Shown: positions 10,654-21,645, counted from the stretch's first letter. The stretch: 59,470 nucleotides of DNA from Sulfurovaceae bacterium (GCA_016744315.1 JADGER010000002.1:1-59470), one strand, 5' to 3'. Made by a program: numbers and translations. The notes: generated from the letters alone by a model not told the origin.

Positions 10654-11478
10654 ATGGTTACAGTCCATAGCATACAAGAGCTCCAAGATGCCAAAAAAAG
10701 CCTTAGAGGCAATATAGGTTTTGTACCTACAATGGGGGCGTTGCACGAGGGGCATCTCTCTCTTATTCGTCAGGCTAGAGAAGAGAATGAAATAGTCATT
10801 GTTTCTATTTTTGTTAATCCTACACAATTTTTGGAGGGTGAAGACTTAGAGAGTTATCCCCGAAGAGAAAAAGCAGATTATCGGATATGTGAATTAGCAG
10901 GTGTGGATATACTTTTTATGCCTACAATAGATGATATGTATGCAAAAGATGAACTCAAAATAATGGCTCCTGCACTAGGTGGTTATGTATTAGAAGGTAC
11001 AAAACGCCCTGAACATTTTGATGGAATGCTTCAGGTTGTTATGAAACTTTTAAATCTTTCTTCTGCTAACAAAGCATATTTTGGCAAAAAAGATGCCCAA
11101 CAACTGGCACTTATTACACAAATGGTACAAAACTATTTTATTCCTTGTGAGATTATTGCCTGTGAGATTATTAGAGGTGAGAGAGGCTTGGCTTTGAGTA
11201 GTCGTAATGTTTATCTTTCTGAAGAAGAAAAAGAGAGAGCTTTACTGATATCTTCTTCTCTTAAACTTGCTACACAAATTGTACTCTCTGGCGAAATAAA
11301 TTGTAATAAAATAAAAAATAACATGCAAGAACTTCTCCAAGAAAAAACTAATATAGAGTATATAGCCATTGTAAGTAGAGATTTTCACTCCATCCAAACA
11401 GTAGAACTAGGAAATACCATGATACTTGTAGCTGTATGGGTTGGAGAGACGCGACTTATTGATAATATTTGGATTTAG
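10654..11478 (+). CDS. panC: Pantothenate synthetase
   Basis: 274 aa; GFVPTMGALHEGHLSLI, VSIFVNPTQFLEGEDLESYPR, YFGKKDAQQLALI, RGERGLALSSRN. Confidence 0.96.
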   Translation: MVTVHSIQELQDAKKSLRGNIGFVPTMGALHEGHLSLIRQAREENEIVIVSIFVNPTQFLEGEDLESYPRREKADYRICELAGVDILFMPTIDDMYAKDELKIMAPALGGYVLEGTKRPEHFDGMLQVVMKLLNLSSANKAYFGKKDAQQLALITQMVQNYFIPCEIIACEIIRGERGLALSSRNVYLSEEEKERALLISSSLKLATQIVLSGEINCNKIKNNMQELLQEKTNIEYIAIVSRDFHSIQTVELGNTMILVAVWVGETRLIDNIWI

Positions 11479-11536
11479 AATAAAGCTTAACTATGCTAGA
11501 ATCGCAATAATTATACTATACAAAAAAGGCTAAACA

Positions 11537-12793
11537 ATGGTAAAAAGAGAGATTAAAAAAGCAGTACTAGCATATAGTGGTGGACTTGATACAAGTATTA
11601 TCCTTAAGTGGCTTCAAGATGAGTATAAGTGTGAGGTAGTTACATTTACTGCTGACTTGGGTCAAGGTGAAGAGGTAGAACCTGCACGAGCAAAAGCATT
11701 GAAATTTGGTATCAAAGAAGAGAATATCTTTATCCTTGACCTTAGAGAAGAGTTTGTAAAAGATTTTGTATTCCCAATGTTTAGAGCAAATGCTATTTAT
11801 GAGGGTGAATATCTTCTAGGTACATCTATTGCAAGACCTCTTATCTCTAAAAAGCAAATAGAGATCGCTCATGCTACTGGTGCTGACGCAGTTTCTCATG
11901 GAGCTACAGGTAAAGGAAATGACCAAGTAAGATTTGAGCTTGGATATTTGAGTCTTGATCCTTCTATTGCTGTAATTGCACCATGGAGAGAATGGGATCT
12001 CAATTCACGAACCAAACTTCTAGAATATGCACAAGAGCATGGTATAGAGATAGAGAAAAAAGGAAATAAATCACCTTACTCTATGGATGCGAACCTCTTG
12101 CATATCTCTTATGAAGGTGAAGTACTAGAAGACCCAAATCACGAACCTGAAGAAGATATGTGGTTATGGTCAGTTTCTCCTGAGAATGCTCCTGATGAAG
12201 CAGAATATATTACTATCTCCTATAAATTTGGTGACCCAGTAGCTATTAATGGTGAAGAGATGAGTCCTGCTACTTTATTAACAGCATTAAATGCTTATGG
12301 AAACAAACACGGAATTGGTCGTATAGACATAGTAGAAAATCGTTTTGTAGGAATGAAAGCAAGAGGCTGTTATGAGACTCCCGGTGGAACAATTATGCTC
12401 AAAGCTCACAGAGCTATTGAATCTATCACCCTAGACCGTGAAGAAGCACATCTCAAAGATGAATTGATGCCAAAATATGCAAAACTTATCTATAATGGTT
12501 TTTGGTGGTCACCAGAGAGAAAAATGCTTCAATATTCTATAGATGCAACTCAAGAAACAGTTAATGGTGAAGTAAAACTCAAACTCTATAAAGGGAATGT
12601 AATGGTAGTAGGACGAAAGTCTGATGAATCATTATATAGCGAAGAGCATTCAACATTTGAAGAAGATGAAGTATATAACCAAGCAGATGCAGAAGGATTT
12701 ATCCGATTAAATGCTCTAAGATTTATTATCGAAGGCAAAAAACAACCTGAAAGAATCAAAAGCCTAGTAGGTGAATTAAAGTTAAAGGTTTAA
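11537..12793 (+). CDS. argG: Argininosuccinate synthase
   Basis: 418 aa; [62 protein letters not shown]. Confidence 0.97.
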   Translation: MVKREIKKAVLAYSGGLDTSIILKWLQDEYKCEVVTFTADLGQGEEVEPARAKALKFGIKEENIFILDLREEFVKDFVFPMFRANAIYEGEYLLGTSIARPLISKKQIEIAHATGADAVSHGATGKGNDQVRFELGYLSLDPSIAVIAPWREWDLNSRTKLLEYAQEHGIEIEKKGNKSPYSMDANLLHISYEGEVLEDPNHEPEEDMWLWSVSPENAPDEAEYITISYKFGDPVAINGEEMSPATLLTALNAYGNKHGIGRIDIVENRFVGMKARGCYETPGGTIMLKAHRAIESITLDREEAHLKDELMPKYAKLIYNGFWWSPERKMLQYSIDATQETVNGEVKLKLYKGNVMVVGRKSDESLYSEEHSTFEEDEVYNQADAEGFIRLNALRFIIEGKKQPERIKSLVGELKLKV

Positions 12794-12795
12794 AA

Positions 12796-13095
12796 ATGGA
12801 TGTAATATTTGACGCAACCATCAAAATGAATCCACAAGGTGCAGGCTGGTATATAGAGTTAGAAGATACAGAGACCACAGAGAGCTTCGATTGCGAAGAT
12901 CTCAAAGTCTTTGAAACCAAACTCAATGAACTCTCTGAAAAATACACAGGAAGACTCGACGAAGTAAGATGGAGCAAAGATGACGATGTCACTCCATTTT
13001 ATCTTAATGAGGTACGAATGGGTATTATAGCTATGGAAGAACAAATCCAAAAAGAAAAAGAAGAAGCCGAAGCTCATAATGCAGAGTTGAAATAA
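12796..13095 (+). CDS. Small acidic conserved hypothetical protein (99 aa) downstream of argG
   Basis: Clean ORF 2 bp after argG; no family recognised. Confidence 0.7.
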   Translation: MDVIFDATIKMNPQGAGWYIELEDTETTESFDCEDLKVFETKLNELSEKYTGRLDEVRWSKDDDVTPFYLNEVRMGIIAMEEQIQKEKEEAEAHNAELK

Positions 13096-13102
13096 TTTTT
13101 TT

Positions 13103-13963
13103 GTGAAATATACTATAAAAAATAGACAACTCCAAATTATAGTCAATAGTCTTGGAGCAGAGTTAGTGAGTATAGTTAAAGAAAATTATGAATATATGTG
13201 GTCTGGAGATGCTAAGTTTTGGGGGCGTACTTCCCCTGTGCTTTTTCCTATTGTAGGAGCATTAAAAGATGGTCAATATAGCTATAATGGAAAAAACTAT
13301 CAACTTCCCCAACATGGTTTTGCTAGAGATAAAGAGTTTAAGCTTGTAAGCCAAGAAAAAGATAAACTCTCTTTTATTTTATCTGATGATGCAAACTCAC
13401 GAGAGAATTATCCTTTTGGGTTCCAACTATATATTACTTATACACTTGATACTTCTAATGTGACTATTGAATATAAGGTTAAAAACAGTGATAATAAAAC
13501 TATCTATTTTTCTCTAGGGACACATCCTGCTTTTGCTTTGAAACTTGATGATACTATAACAATGGAAGATTATTCTTTGCTGTTTAATGCCAAAGAGTCT
13601 GCTGATAGACTACTTTTGGATGGGGCTTTGATTGGTCTTGAAAAAATGCCTTGTGTAGAGGGAAAAAAGCTTGCTCTTTATGATGGTATTTTTGATAAAA
13701 ATGCTTTGGTTTTTGATAGTATTATATCCGATAAAGTCACACTAAAATGTACAAAAAGCAAACACTCCCTTAGCATATCTTATCCTGATTTTCCCTATAT
13801 TGCATTTTGGTCAGTTCCTAAGGCTCCTTATATTTGTATAGAGCCTTGGGAGGGTATCGCTGATAGTATAGACTCCTCTGGTCAACTAGAAGAGAAACGA
13901 GGAATCAAAAAACTTGAAATAAATAAGCAGTTTATACGCCAGATGAAAATAACTATTCACTAA
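13103..13963 (+). CDS. Aldose 1-epimerase family protein
   Basis: 286 aa, GTG start; NSLGAELVSIVKENYEYMWSGDAKFWGRTSPVLFPIVGALKDG, YQLPQHGFARD, ICIEPWEGIADS. Confidence 0.88.
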   Translation: MKYTIKNRQLQIIVNSLGAELVSIVKENYEYMWSGDAKFWGRTSPVLFPIVGALKDGQYSYNGKNYQLPQHGFARDKEFKLVSQEKDKLSFILSDDANSRENYPFGFQLYITYTLDTSNVTIEYKVKNSDNKTIYFSLGTHPAFALKLDDTITMEDYSLLFNAKESADRLLLDGALIGLEKMPCVEGKKLALYDGIFDKNALVFDSIISDKVTLKCTKSKHSLSISYPDFPYIAFWSVPKAPYICIEPWEGIADSIDSSGQLEEKRGIKKLEINKQFIRQMKITIH

Positions 13964-14032
13964 TATTTAAGAAAAATTATTTTATTATTTGTTATAATAA
14001 TATTATATTATTAATTTTAAAGTGAGATAATT

Positions 14033-15346
14033 ATGAAACAAAAAGAGATTGTAATGGCATGTATTTGTGACTATGCCTCTCAAATGCGTGGTAAAGGGTA
14101 CTGGACAGATAAGCCTGATAAAGCAATAGCAGGTGGTGTGGGATTAGCTCCTACAAACCTAATGATAACGACTTTTGGAGAGATAGTTAATACTCCTTGG
14201 GGTGCAAAAGGTGATATTTTGATGGTGCCTGATATGGAGACTAAAGTTACTCTTGATTTAGATAAAGATAAGAGTAGAGAGCATTTTGTACTTTGTGATC
14301 TTAAAAATCTTGATGGGAGTGCATGGGAATGTTGTCCTCGTGATTGGCTCAAAAGAGGATTATATGTACTCAATAATGAATTTGGGTTATCTCTAAAATC
14401 TGCTTTTGAGCATGAGTTTCACTACTCTGGAGCTAGTAAAAAATTAGGAAATGCTTATGGATTAGATGCTATGCGACTCCAAGGTGAATTTGCCAATACA
14501 CTTATGAATGCTCTTGAAGTCAATGGCGTTAATCCTGAGATGTTTATGCCTGAATATGGAGAGCAACAGTACGAGGTTACTTGTTCTGCTAGTATGGGAT
14601 TAGAATCTGCTGATCGTGCTATCAAACTGCGTGAGATTACTAGAAGTGTAGCAAGACACTTTGGACATAAAGCTACATTCTCTCCTATTATGGGTATGGG
14701 AAAAACAGGAAATGGCGTACATATACATTATAGTTTAGTAGATGCAAAAGGTAATGCAAATAGTTATAATCCAGAATTATTAGGCTCTATAGACAGAGAA
14801 CTAGCATCATTTACTGCTGGAATCCTAAGAGCTATGCCAGAGTTTATCGCACTTACTGCATCTTCTGTAATCTCTTATGAGAGACTCAAACCAAATAGAT
14901 GGAGTGCTACTTATAATAATCTTGCAGATAAAGACCGTGAAGCAAGTATAAGAATATGCCCTCTTCCAAAAATAGATGGTATCAATCCTTCTGAGCGTTT
15001 CAATCTTGAATTTCGTGCTTCTGATGCAAGTGCCAATCCTTATATGGTACTTGCTTCTTTGGTGTGGTCTGGAATAAGTGGACTAAGAGAGGAATTAACC
15101 CTTCCACAAATTATTCAAGATGATCCTAGCAGTCTTACAAAAGAAGAACAAAAAGCATTAAGAGTAAAGAGATTACCTCAAAGTTTAGATGAAGCATTGA
15201 CTTATTTAGAAGAGAGTAAAATGATGAAATCATCTATGGGAGATGCCTTCCACCAAGCCTATCTTATACATAAACGAAGTGAATTATCATTATTAGAAGG
15301 TTTGAGTGATGAAGAAATAGTGAATAAATATGCCCAATGTTACTAA
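14033..15346 (+). CDS. Glutamine synthetase-family protein (non-canonical, GlnA paralogue-like)
   Basis: 437 aa; GS beta-Grasp/catalytic motifs (SAFEHEFHYSG, QYEVTCSASMGLESADRAI, GNGVHIHYSL, SSVISYERLKPNRWSATYNNLADKDREASIRICP, NLEFRASDASANPYMVLASLVWSG). Confidence 0.85.
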   Translation: MKQKEIVMACICDYASQMRGKGYWTDKPDKAIAGGVGLAPTNLMITTFGEIVNTPWGAKGDILMVPDMETKVTLDLDKDKSREHFVLCDLKNLDGSAWECCPRDWLKRGLYVLNNEFGLSLKSAFEHEFHYSGASKKLGNAYGLDAMRLQGEFANTLMNALEVNGVNPEMFMPEYGEQQYEVTCSASMGLESADRAIKLREITRSVARHFGHKATFSPIMGMGKTGNGVHIHYSLVDAKGNANSYNPELLGSIDRELASFTAGILRAMPEFIALTASSVISYERLKPNRWSATYNNLADKDREASIRICPLPKIDGINPSERFNLEFRASDASANPYMVLASLVWSGISGLREELTLPQIIQDDPSSLTKEEQKALRVKRLPQSLDEALTYLEESKMMKSSMGDAFHQAYLIHKRSELSLLEGLSDEEIVNKYAQCY

Positions 15347-15953
15347 GATAACAAGCCGTAACTATCCTATCCAAAAGGGCAATATTGCTCTTTTGATTAT
15401 AGATGTACAAAATGGAACTTACAACGAAAAAGAAGAGAGTAAACGACCTTATTTCTACCAAGAAGCAAAGCAAAAAACTATTCCAAATATTGCCAAACTC
15501 CTTAAGCAATGTAGAGAGTCTAATATAGAAGTTATATATACCACTATTGAGAGTTTGACTGCTGATGGAAGAGATAGAAGTTTGGATTATAAATTAAGTG
15601 GTTTTAACTTTGCAAAAGGGTGTTGGGAATCTAAAGTTATATCAGAACTAAAGCCTTTAGATGATGAAATAATTCTACCCAAAACCTCATCAAGCCTTTT
15701 TAACTCAACAACATTTGATTATATACTCAAAAACATTGGCATAGAACAGATCATCGTCACAGGATTTCTCACAGACCAATGCGTAGATCATACAATCAGA
15801 GATGGAGCAGATAGAGGATATTTAATGATATGTGCATCAAATGGGTGTAATACAGAGAGTATTGAGCGACATGAACAAGCGTTGAGTGCTTTTGGTGGTT
15901 ATTGCCGTGTGGCTAAAGTGGAAGAATTGCTAAGAGAGATAACTATAGAGTAG
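15330..15953 (+). CDS. Isochorismatase-family cysteine hydrolase
   Basis: 207 aa; ALLIIDVQNGTYNEKE (catalytic D), LPKTSSSLFNSTTFDYIL (K), IIVTGFLTDQCVDHTIRDGADRGY (C); start overlaps the upstream GS-like gene by 17 bp. Confidence 0.88.
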   Translation: MPNVTKITSRNYPIQKGNIALLIIDVQNGTYNEKEESKRPYFYQEAKQKTIPNIAKLLKQCRESNIEVIYTTIESLTADGRDRSLDYKLSGFNFAKGCWESKVISELKPLDDEIILPKTSSSLFNSTTFDYILKNIGIEQIIVTGFLTDQCVDHTIRDGADRGYLMICASNGCNTESIERHEQALSAFGGYCRVAKVEELLREITIE

Positions 15954-15960
15954 ATACCAA

Positions 15961-16037
15961 CCATGTCGTGTGACATAGTCACACCTACGACAGTAGAAAT
16001 ATTTGTATAAAGTATATATTAAAATTTTATAAGAACA
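15961..16037. repeat. Hairpin element related to the 9.6-kb repeat (copy 2, diverged)
   Basis: GTGTGAC-ATA-GTCACAC hairpin (15968-15984) then CTACGAC...ATTTGTA...AATTTTATAAGAAC, the same skeleton as 9629-9713; lies between convergent genes. Confidence 0.5.
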
Positions 16038-16040
16038 AAA

Positions 16041-19000
16041 CTACTCATAAACCTCTTCCTCCACCTCATTATCCTTTACCGTCCATATAAACACTATCGG
16101 AATAAAAAGTAGGGTCATAAGTGTACCGATGATGAGTCCGCCTATGGCTACGGCTCCTAATGGGGCTAGTTTTTCTAAACCTATAGCAGAGCCTAGGGCT
16201 ACGGGGAGCATTCCTGCTGATACAGAGAAAGCGGTCATAAGTACAGGGCGACTTCGGAGGTTGATGGCTTCTATCATCGCTTCTTTTTTACTCAATCCAT
16301 CTAGCATCCGTTCTAGGGCGAAGTGTATGAGTAGGATGGCGTTGTTGACTATAATACCTGCTAAGAGGATGAAACCCATCATCGCAGGCATGGAGACATG
16401 GTAGTTGAGAGTCAAAAGCATCCATGAACCACCTATGATAGTGAGAGGGATGGAGAGCAGTATCATAAAAGAGATTTTGATAGAGCTAAACATCGCAATT
16501 AGAGTCAAAAAGATAAACAAAATAGCAAAAAATATCGCCCCTATCATTCGTTTGGCTGACTCGGTAAACTGCTTGACATCACCTATCTGCTCCATCTCTA
16601 CACCATCGGGAAGTGTGAGATTTTGTTCTGTAAATGCTTTGTCGAAGTTTTCCATGATGTGTGATATAGCTACCTTCTCTCTGTTTCCATAGATGTTGAG
16701 TGTATAGTTGAGTCCCTCTCGTGTGATGGTACTTGGCTCTATATGGGAGCTAACCTCTGCAAATGTTTTGAGTGGTACTTTGCCTTTGGGAGTGGAGATG
16801 AGTGTGGAGAGTATGGTCTCTATCGTGTTATTTTGTGATTTGGGGAGCCATACACGCACGGCGTAGTCTGCACTATTTTGTTTTGGGAAACTCGCCACTA
16901 TACCACCACGCAGAAGCATTTGTATCTCACGGATGATCATATCATTGCTGAGTCCATACTCCAGAGCTTTGGCTTCGTCTATCTGCATACTGAGTACTGA
17001 TTTGTCCTCTTCCCAAGTACGAGTGACAGAGATGAGTCCAGCGGTTTGATACATCACAGCTTCTATAGACTTACCTGCCTCTTCTAGCTTCTCTATATCA
17101 GGAGAGCTGAGCAATACATCGACACTGCCTCGGATACTCTTCATCGGACTTCCACCTGCTGGAGTCACTTCTAGTCTCTTGATATGGGCTATAGAGCCTA
17201 ATCTTTCACGCAAATCTCTAGCAATCTTCCATATAGAATCCTCTCTTTCAAAGCGGTTGATATAACTCACTTTCATAGAGATCTGGTCTACACCGCCACC
17301 TGCACCTATACTCATCGTACCAGCTTCACTTCCTATGCTTGTAGAGATTCGTAGTACCTTTGAAGCATAGTTTATGATAGGTGTAGCACTCTTGACAATC
17401 TCTTCGGATTTTTCTATGGGGAGATTGGCATCTGTCGTGATCTTGATAGTAAGTTCACCTGTATCCATAGGAGGTGTGAGCTCTTTGCCTACGAGTGGCA
17501 TCACTCCTTTGACACTGATTACAAAGAGCATGAACAATATAAGAAAATACAAAAACGCTATCTTTTTACTGCCTAATGCAAGCTCCACTGCACCCTTGAA
17601 GAAGCTAGCCGTAAAATGGTTGGCTTTGTTGATATAGTGATGGAAAAAATCTTCAGATTTGCGTATCCATGGACTCTTGATAGAGAGGATATAGAGCGAG
17701 AGCAGAGGTACAGCAGTGATAGAGATAATATAAGATGCTGCCAATGCCAAGAGTAAAGTACCTACAAGTGGTTGGAAGATAGTCTGTGGATAGCCACCGA
17801 TGAAGAGCATAGGTGCAAGAGCTATCATAGTCGTTACTGTACCACTAAGGTCTGCAAACATGATCTCTTTTGTCCCGACAAAGACAGCTTTATGTATCTC
17901 TTCATCCATCTCTTTGTGGTGCCGTTCTATATTTTCCATCACCACTACCGTATCATCAAGCAGTAGCCCTAGAGCGAGGATAATAGCCGTCAGAGTAATG
18001 ACATTGAAATCAATCCCCACAAGCCACATCAAAGCGATAGTCGCAGAGTAGACGAGAGGAATAGTCACTAGTACGATAAGCACTTGTCGGAAACTAGCCA
18101 AAAATAGAAAGACTACGATAATAGCCATCACGATAGCATCCCGAAGCGACTCAAACATATTATCGGTACTGAGTGCTATGATCTCTTTTTGTGTATCTGA
18201 TACTTCAAAAGAGATGTTTTGATACTTGTTCGCATATTTGGCTATGATCTTCTCTGCTGTGGTGATGGTACGGATGACATCTCCTGTAGTGGAGCGTTGG
18301 ATAGAGAGGGCTATTGCTTTTTTGCCATTGCCATAGTAGAGGGAACTGTTTTCATAGTGACCGAAATAGACTTCTGCTACATCAGAGAGCTTGAGGCTTG
18401 GCGTGATTGCCATAGCTTTGAGCTTACTGATCTGATCTCTTTTGCCTGCGACTTTGAGAAGATATCTGCTTTGGGTATTGGAGATGATACCGAGTGCGTA
18501 TTCTGTATTGTTCTTTTGGATGAGACTCATGATAGAGCCTAGAGTGAGACCGTATTGGTTGAGTTTCTCTTTGTCTATGATAATTTGTAACTCTTTTTCA
18601 TACCCACCAAAGATATCGACATTCGCTATGCCCTCTTGTTTGAGTAGTTCTTGGCGTATCTCACCACTGGCAAGCTCTCGTAAGTTTTCGTAAGTTGTCC
18701 CATCCTCTGCACTCTGTTTGGGTATCATTGAGTAGACAACAACAGGTGGGGTAGCTTCGGTAATCTTGATAACTTGTGGCTCTTTGATATCACTAGGGAG
18801 CTTGGCACGAATTTTGGCTATGGCGTTGTTAACATCATTGACTGCATTGTTAATATCCACACTATAATCAAACTCTGCATTGATAACCGTCACCTCATCT
18901 ATAGTCGAAGAGTAAGCTCTACGGATATTATCGAGAGTATAAAGCTCTTCTTCTATAGGCACGGCAATATTGGATGCTATGCTTTCCGCAGATGCTGAGG

Positions 19001-19181
19001 GTTCTATGATGACGATAGCTACTTCAGGATAGTTAGAGTTTGGAAAAAGATTGCGATCCATCTTGCCATAACCCATAAAGCCTATAAAGACGAAGAGGGC
19101 TAAAAAAGAGATGATAAAGTGCGGTCGCTTGAGGAGTCGTTCTACCCATGACTTTTCAGAGTGAGATATTATACTACTCAT
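16041..19181 (-). CDS. RND-family efflux transporter permease (AcrB/HAE1-like)
   Basis: 1046 aa; typical RND features (NLFPNSNYPEVAIVIIEPSASAESIASNIAVPIEEELYTLDNI, GLLLDDTVVVMENIERH, GIIVNNAILLIHFALERM). Confidence 0.94.
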   Translation of the reverse strand: MSSIISHSEKSWVERLLKRPHFIISFLALFVFIGFMGYGKMDRNLFPNSNYPEVAIVIIEPSASAESIASNIAVPIEEELYTLDNIRRAYSSTIDEVTVINAEFDYSVDINNAVNDVNNAIAKIRAKLPSDIKEPQVIKITEATPPVVVYSMIPKQSAEDGTTYENLRELASGEIRQELLKQEGIANVDIFGGYEKELQIIIDKEKLNQYGLTLGSIMSLIQKNNTEYALGIISNTQSRYLLKVAGKRDQISKLKAMAITPSLKLSDVAEVYFGHYENSSLYYGNGKKAIALSIQRSTTGDVIRTITTAEKIIAKYANKYQNISFEVSDTQKEIIALSTDNMFESLRDAIVMAIIVVFLFLASFRQVLIVLVTIPLVYSATIALMWLVGIDFNVITLTAIILALGLLLDDTVVVMENIERHHKEMDEEIHKAVFVGTKEIMFADLSGTVTTMIALAPMLFIGGYPQTIFQPLVGTLLLALAASYIISITAVPLLSLYILSIKSPWIRKSEDFFHHYINKANHFTASFFKGAVELALGSKKIAFLYFLILFMLFVISVKGVMPLVGKELTPPMDTGELTIKITTDANLPIEKSEEIVKSATPIINYASKVLRISTSIGSEAGTMSIGAGGGVDQISMKVSYINRFEREDSIWKIARDLRERLGSIAHIKRLEVTPAGGSPMKSIRGSVDVLLSSPDIEKLEEAGKSIEAVMYQTAGLISVTRTWEEDKSVLSMQIDEAKALEYGLSNDMIIREIQMLLRGGIVASFPKQNSADYAVRVWLPKSQNNTIETILSTLISTPKGKVPLKTFAEVSSHIEPSTITREGLNYTLNIYGNREKVAISHIMENFDKAFTEQNLTLPDGVEMEQIGDVKQFTESAKRMIGAIFFAILFIFLTLIAMFSSIKISFMILLSIPLTIIGGSWMLLTLNYHVSMPAMMGFILLAGIIVNNAILLIHFALERMLDGLSKKEAMIEAINLRSRPVLMTAFSVSAGMLPVALGSAIGLEKLAPLGAVAIGGLIIGTLMTLLFIPIVFIWTVKDNEVEEEVYE

Positions 19182-20238
19182 CCAAATCTCTTATCTTCAC
19201 TTCTTTATAGAAGCCTAGTTTTGTGAGTTTGGCTTCACTCCCTTGGGCTATCTTGCCTTTGGGACAAGGAGTAACAAGAGCCTCTTTGGTGTTTTCATAC
19301 AGTACTTTGAGCTCTATAGCGGAGAATTTACCACTCGTATACTCCATCACTCTCGTACTCTCTTTGCCATATATAAGCGTATCTACAGGGATGATACAGC
19401 CTTTTTCTTTAGCTATAACAACCTCAATAGAGAGGGAACTCCCTTCAGGAAGTAGCATTTTTCGTGTAAGCGTGACTTCTGCTACAGAGAGTCCATTCAG
19501 GGCTTTGGTATAAATAGTTTTAATACTGCCTATAATAGCACCATCAAGGAGAACTGCTTGTCCTTTTTTAATACTTTGGTCTTTGGGAGAAAAAGAAAAG
19601 GTAATCTTTTGTGAAACTTGACTCATCGTCAATATAGTTTGATTTGGTGATGCCAAACTCCCCTCTCTGAGGAGTATATCCCCTATCATTCCATCAAACG
19701 GAGCTTTGATAGCGAGATACTCTAGCTGTATATAGAGCTGTTTTATTTTTTTCTTTGTATTAATAAATTGTGTTAGCTTTCCTTGGAGTGCGAGTTTGGA
19801 AAGGTCTAGTTTCTCTTGGGATAATGCTCCTGCTTGTGTCAGTTTGATATTTCTCTTATGGATTTGATCTGTAAGATCATAATCGTCTTGCTGTTGTTGT
19901 TTTGTGACTTTGAGTGACTTTATCGTGGTCAATAACTCCTCTTCATCTATCTTCACAAGTAAGTCACCCTTATTAATATATTGAGATTCACTGATAGCTA
20001 TTTTTTTGATATAGCCACTGAATTTAGTTGTTATTCTTATCTCTCTTTGTGACTTTAGCTTGGCTAAAAATTTTTCCGATTTAGTTACTTCACCTTGTCG
20101 TGCTTCTACAAGAGAGAGTGTAAGCATAGGTGCTGATGGTGGAGTTGCATCTGCTAGAGATGATTGACGCGTTTTGAAGAGATTCACAGCAGAGATGATG
20201 ACAGCAATAACAACGAGTATACCTATAATCTTCTTCAC
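19174..20238 (-). CDS. RND efflux periplasmic adaptor (membrane fusion protein)
   Basis: 354 aa; N-terminal TM/signal, lipoyl-type halves (INKGDLLVKIDEEEL, IKAPFDGMIGDILLREGSLASPNQTI); overlaps the RND gene start. Confidence 0.9.
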   Translation of the reverse strand: MKKIIGILVVIAVIISAVNLFKTRQSSLADATPPSAPMLTLSLVEARQGEVTKSEKFLAKLKSQREIRITTKFSGYIKKIAISESQYINKGDLLVKIDEEELLTTIKSLKVTKQQQQDDYDLTDQIHKRNIKLTQAGALSQEKLDLSKLALQGKLTQFINTKKKIKQLYIQLEYLAIKAPFDGMIGDILLREGSLASPNQTILTMSQVSQKITFSFSPKDQSIKKGQAVLLDGAIIGSIKTIYTKALNGLSVAEVTLTRKMLLPEGSSLSIEVVIAKEKGCIIPVDTLIYGKESTRVMEYTSGKFSAIELKVLYENTKEALVTPCPKGKIAQGSEAKLTKLGFYKEVKIRDLDE

Positions 20239-21578
20239 TATTTTACCCCTCTTTCTAGTAGATAATCCATATAATAATTTCCTTTTTGATAGTTGTATTT
20301 ACTCTCTATAAGTTTAGCTGTTGCAAGATTGGTTTTACTCTTGGCATAGAGTAAGTCATTGAGAGTGGAAACATTGTTTTGATAGCGAACACTCTCTATC
20401 TTTTCACTCTTTTTTGCTAAATCTAACTGCTGGATATTGCTTTGATAAGTTGCGTATGATTGTTTAAGCTTTTCAGATCCTTCTATAAGTGATCTACGGA
20501 GTTCTAGGATTGTCTGTCCATGGTCTATTTTGGATTTCATTTGCATTATTTTCGCTTGTTGTGTCACAGCATCTGATTTACCAAAGTCAAAAAGTTTCCA
20601 TTTGGCATTAAGCCCTATTTGCCAATTTCTTTCATCTTCCCACTCTCCACTGTTAGTATTAGTACTATCGTTTGGTCCATAGTTATGTCCATAATAGCTA
20701 GAGAGTGAGACTTGTGGGAGAGAACTTGACTCACTCTTTTGGATTACTTTGTCTGCTTTTTGTAGGTTGAGTTGGCTAATCTCTATTTTGGCTAATCCTG
20801 TGGTGTAACCTAATAATCTCTTTATACTTTGCTGAGGATTTTTGACTTTGACTTTGATGGATTTAAGATTTTTTATCTCTTTGACTCCTACAAGTGTCGC
20901 TAGAGATGCTTTAGTAATGACAATATTACTTTGGATAATTTCCAAATATGAGAGATTGGCTTGATAATCACTTTGGGCTTTAATCAGATCTATCTCTGCT
21001 TTTTTTCCTAGTTTGACCTCTATTTTGATAAGGTCATTGAGTATTTTCAGTCTTTTGACATAGCTTTTTTGGGCTTGGTGCATCTCTTGTGTGGCAAGTA
21101 TAGTCAGATAAAGTGAGCGGATATTATAGACCAGTTGCTCTTGACTCAATGCTGATTTACTCTGAGCTATCTGCTGACTGAGAGCTGTCATTTCAATATC
21201 TCGTGTTTGTGCAAACCCAGTAAAAAGTGGCACAGAATATGATATACCTGTCCCAAAAAGATCTTTTGTAGTAGCAACATTTGCTGCTGCTAGAGGGTCT
21301 TTCATAGTCGAGGGTGTGAGCGGTGCTAAAGTACGAGGCAAATTAAACCGCGTATAACTAGCCACAATATCAATACTCCCCAACCGCCCTGCTTCTACTT
21401 CAGAACTCTTCTGCTGTGCATACTTCACATCTAGCTGGCTTTTCTGAACTACACTACTCTTTTGCAATCCCACATGGACAAGTTCAGGCAAAGAAACTGA
21501 CCATACTAGAGAACTCATTATTGGAATAATTATTAATTTTTTTATCACTCGTTTCCTTTGAATGGGGAATATTCCCAT
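20238..21578 (-). CDS. TolC-family outer membrane efflux protein
   Basis: 446 aa; alpha-hairpin OEP repeats, LYLTILATQEMHQAQKSYVKRLKILNDLIKIEVKLGKKAEIDLIKAQSDYQANLSYL; 1-bp junction with the adaptor. Confidence 0.9.
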   Translation of the reverse strand: MGIFPIQRKRVIKKLIIIPIMSSLVWSVSLPELVHVGLQKSSVVQKSQLDVKYAQQKSSEVEAGRLGSIDIVASYTRFNLPRTLAPLTPSTMKDPLAAANVATTKDLFGTGISYSVPLFTGFAQTRDIEMTALSQQIAQSKSALSQEQLVYNIRSLYLTILATQEMHQAQKSYVKRLKILNDLIKIEVKLGKKAEIDLIKAQSDYQANLSYLEIIQSNIVITKASLATLVGVKEIKNLKSIKVKVKNPQQSIKRLLGYTTGLAKIEISQLNLQKADKVIQKSESSSLPQVSLSSYYGHNYGPNDSTNTNSGEWEDERNWQIGLNAKWKLFDFGKSDAVTQQAKIMQMKSKIDHGQTILELRRSLIEGSEKLKQSYATYQSNIQQLDLAKKSEKIESVRYQNNVSTLNDLLYAKSKTNLATAKLIESKYNYQKGNYYMDYLLERGVK

Positions 21579-21645
21579 AGGGTATTTTAGTTGGTTGGAG
21601 TAAATTTTATATGAACTTTTTTATTCTTTATATAAATATGTAAAA

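Noticed and set aside
16129-18998. Many plus-strand ORFs opposite the RND transporter (e.g. 16129..16404, 18219..18542, 18442..18693)
   Set aside because: Antisense shadows of a 1046-aa conserved gene; no RBS or domain logic.
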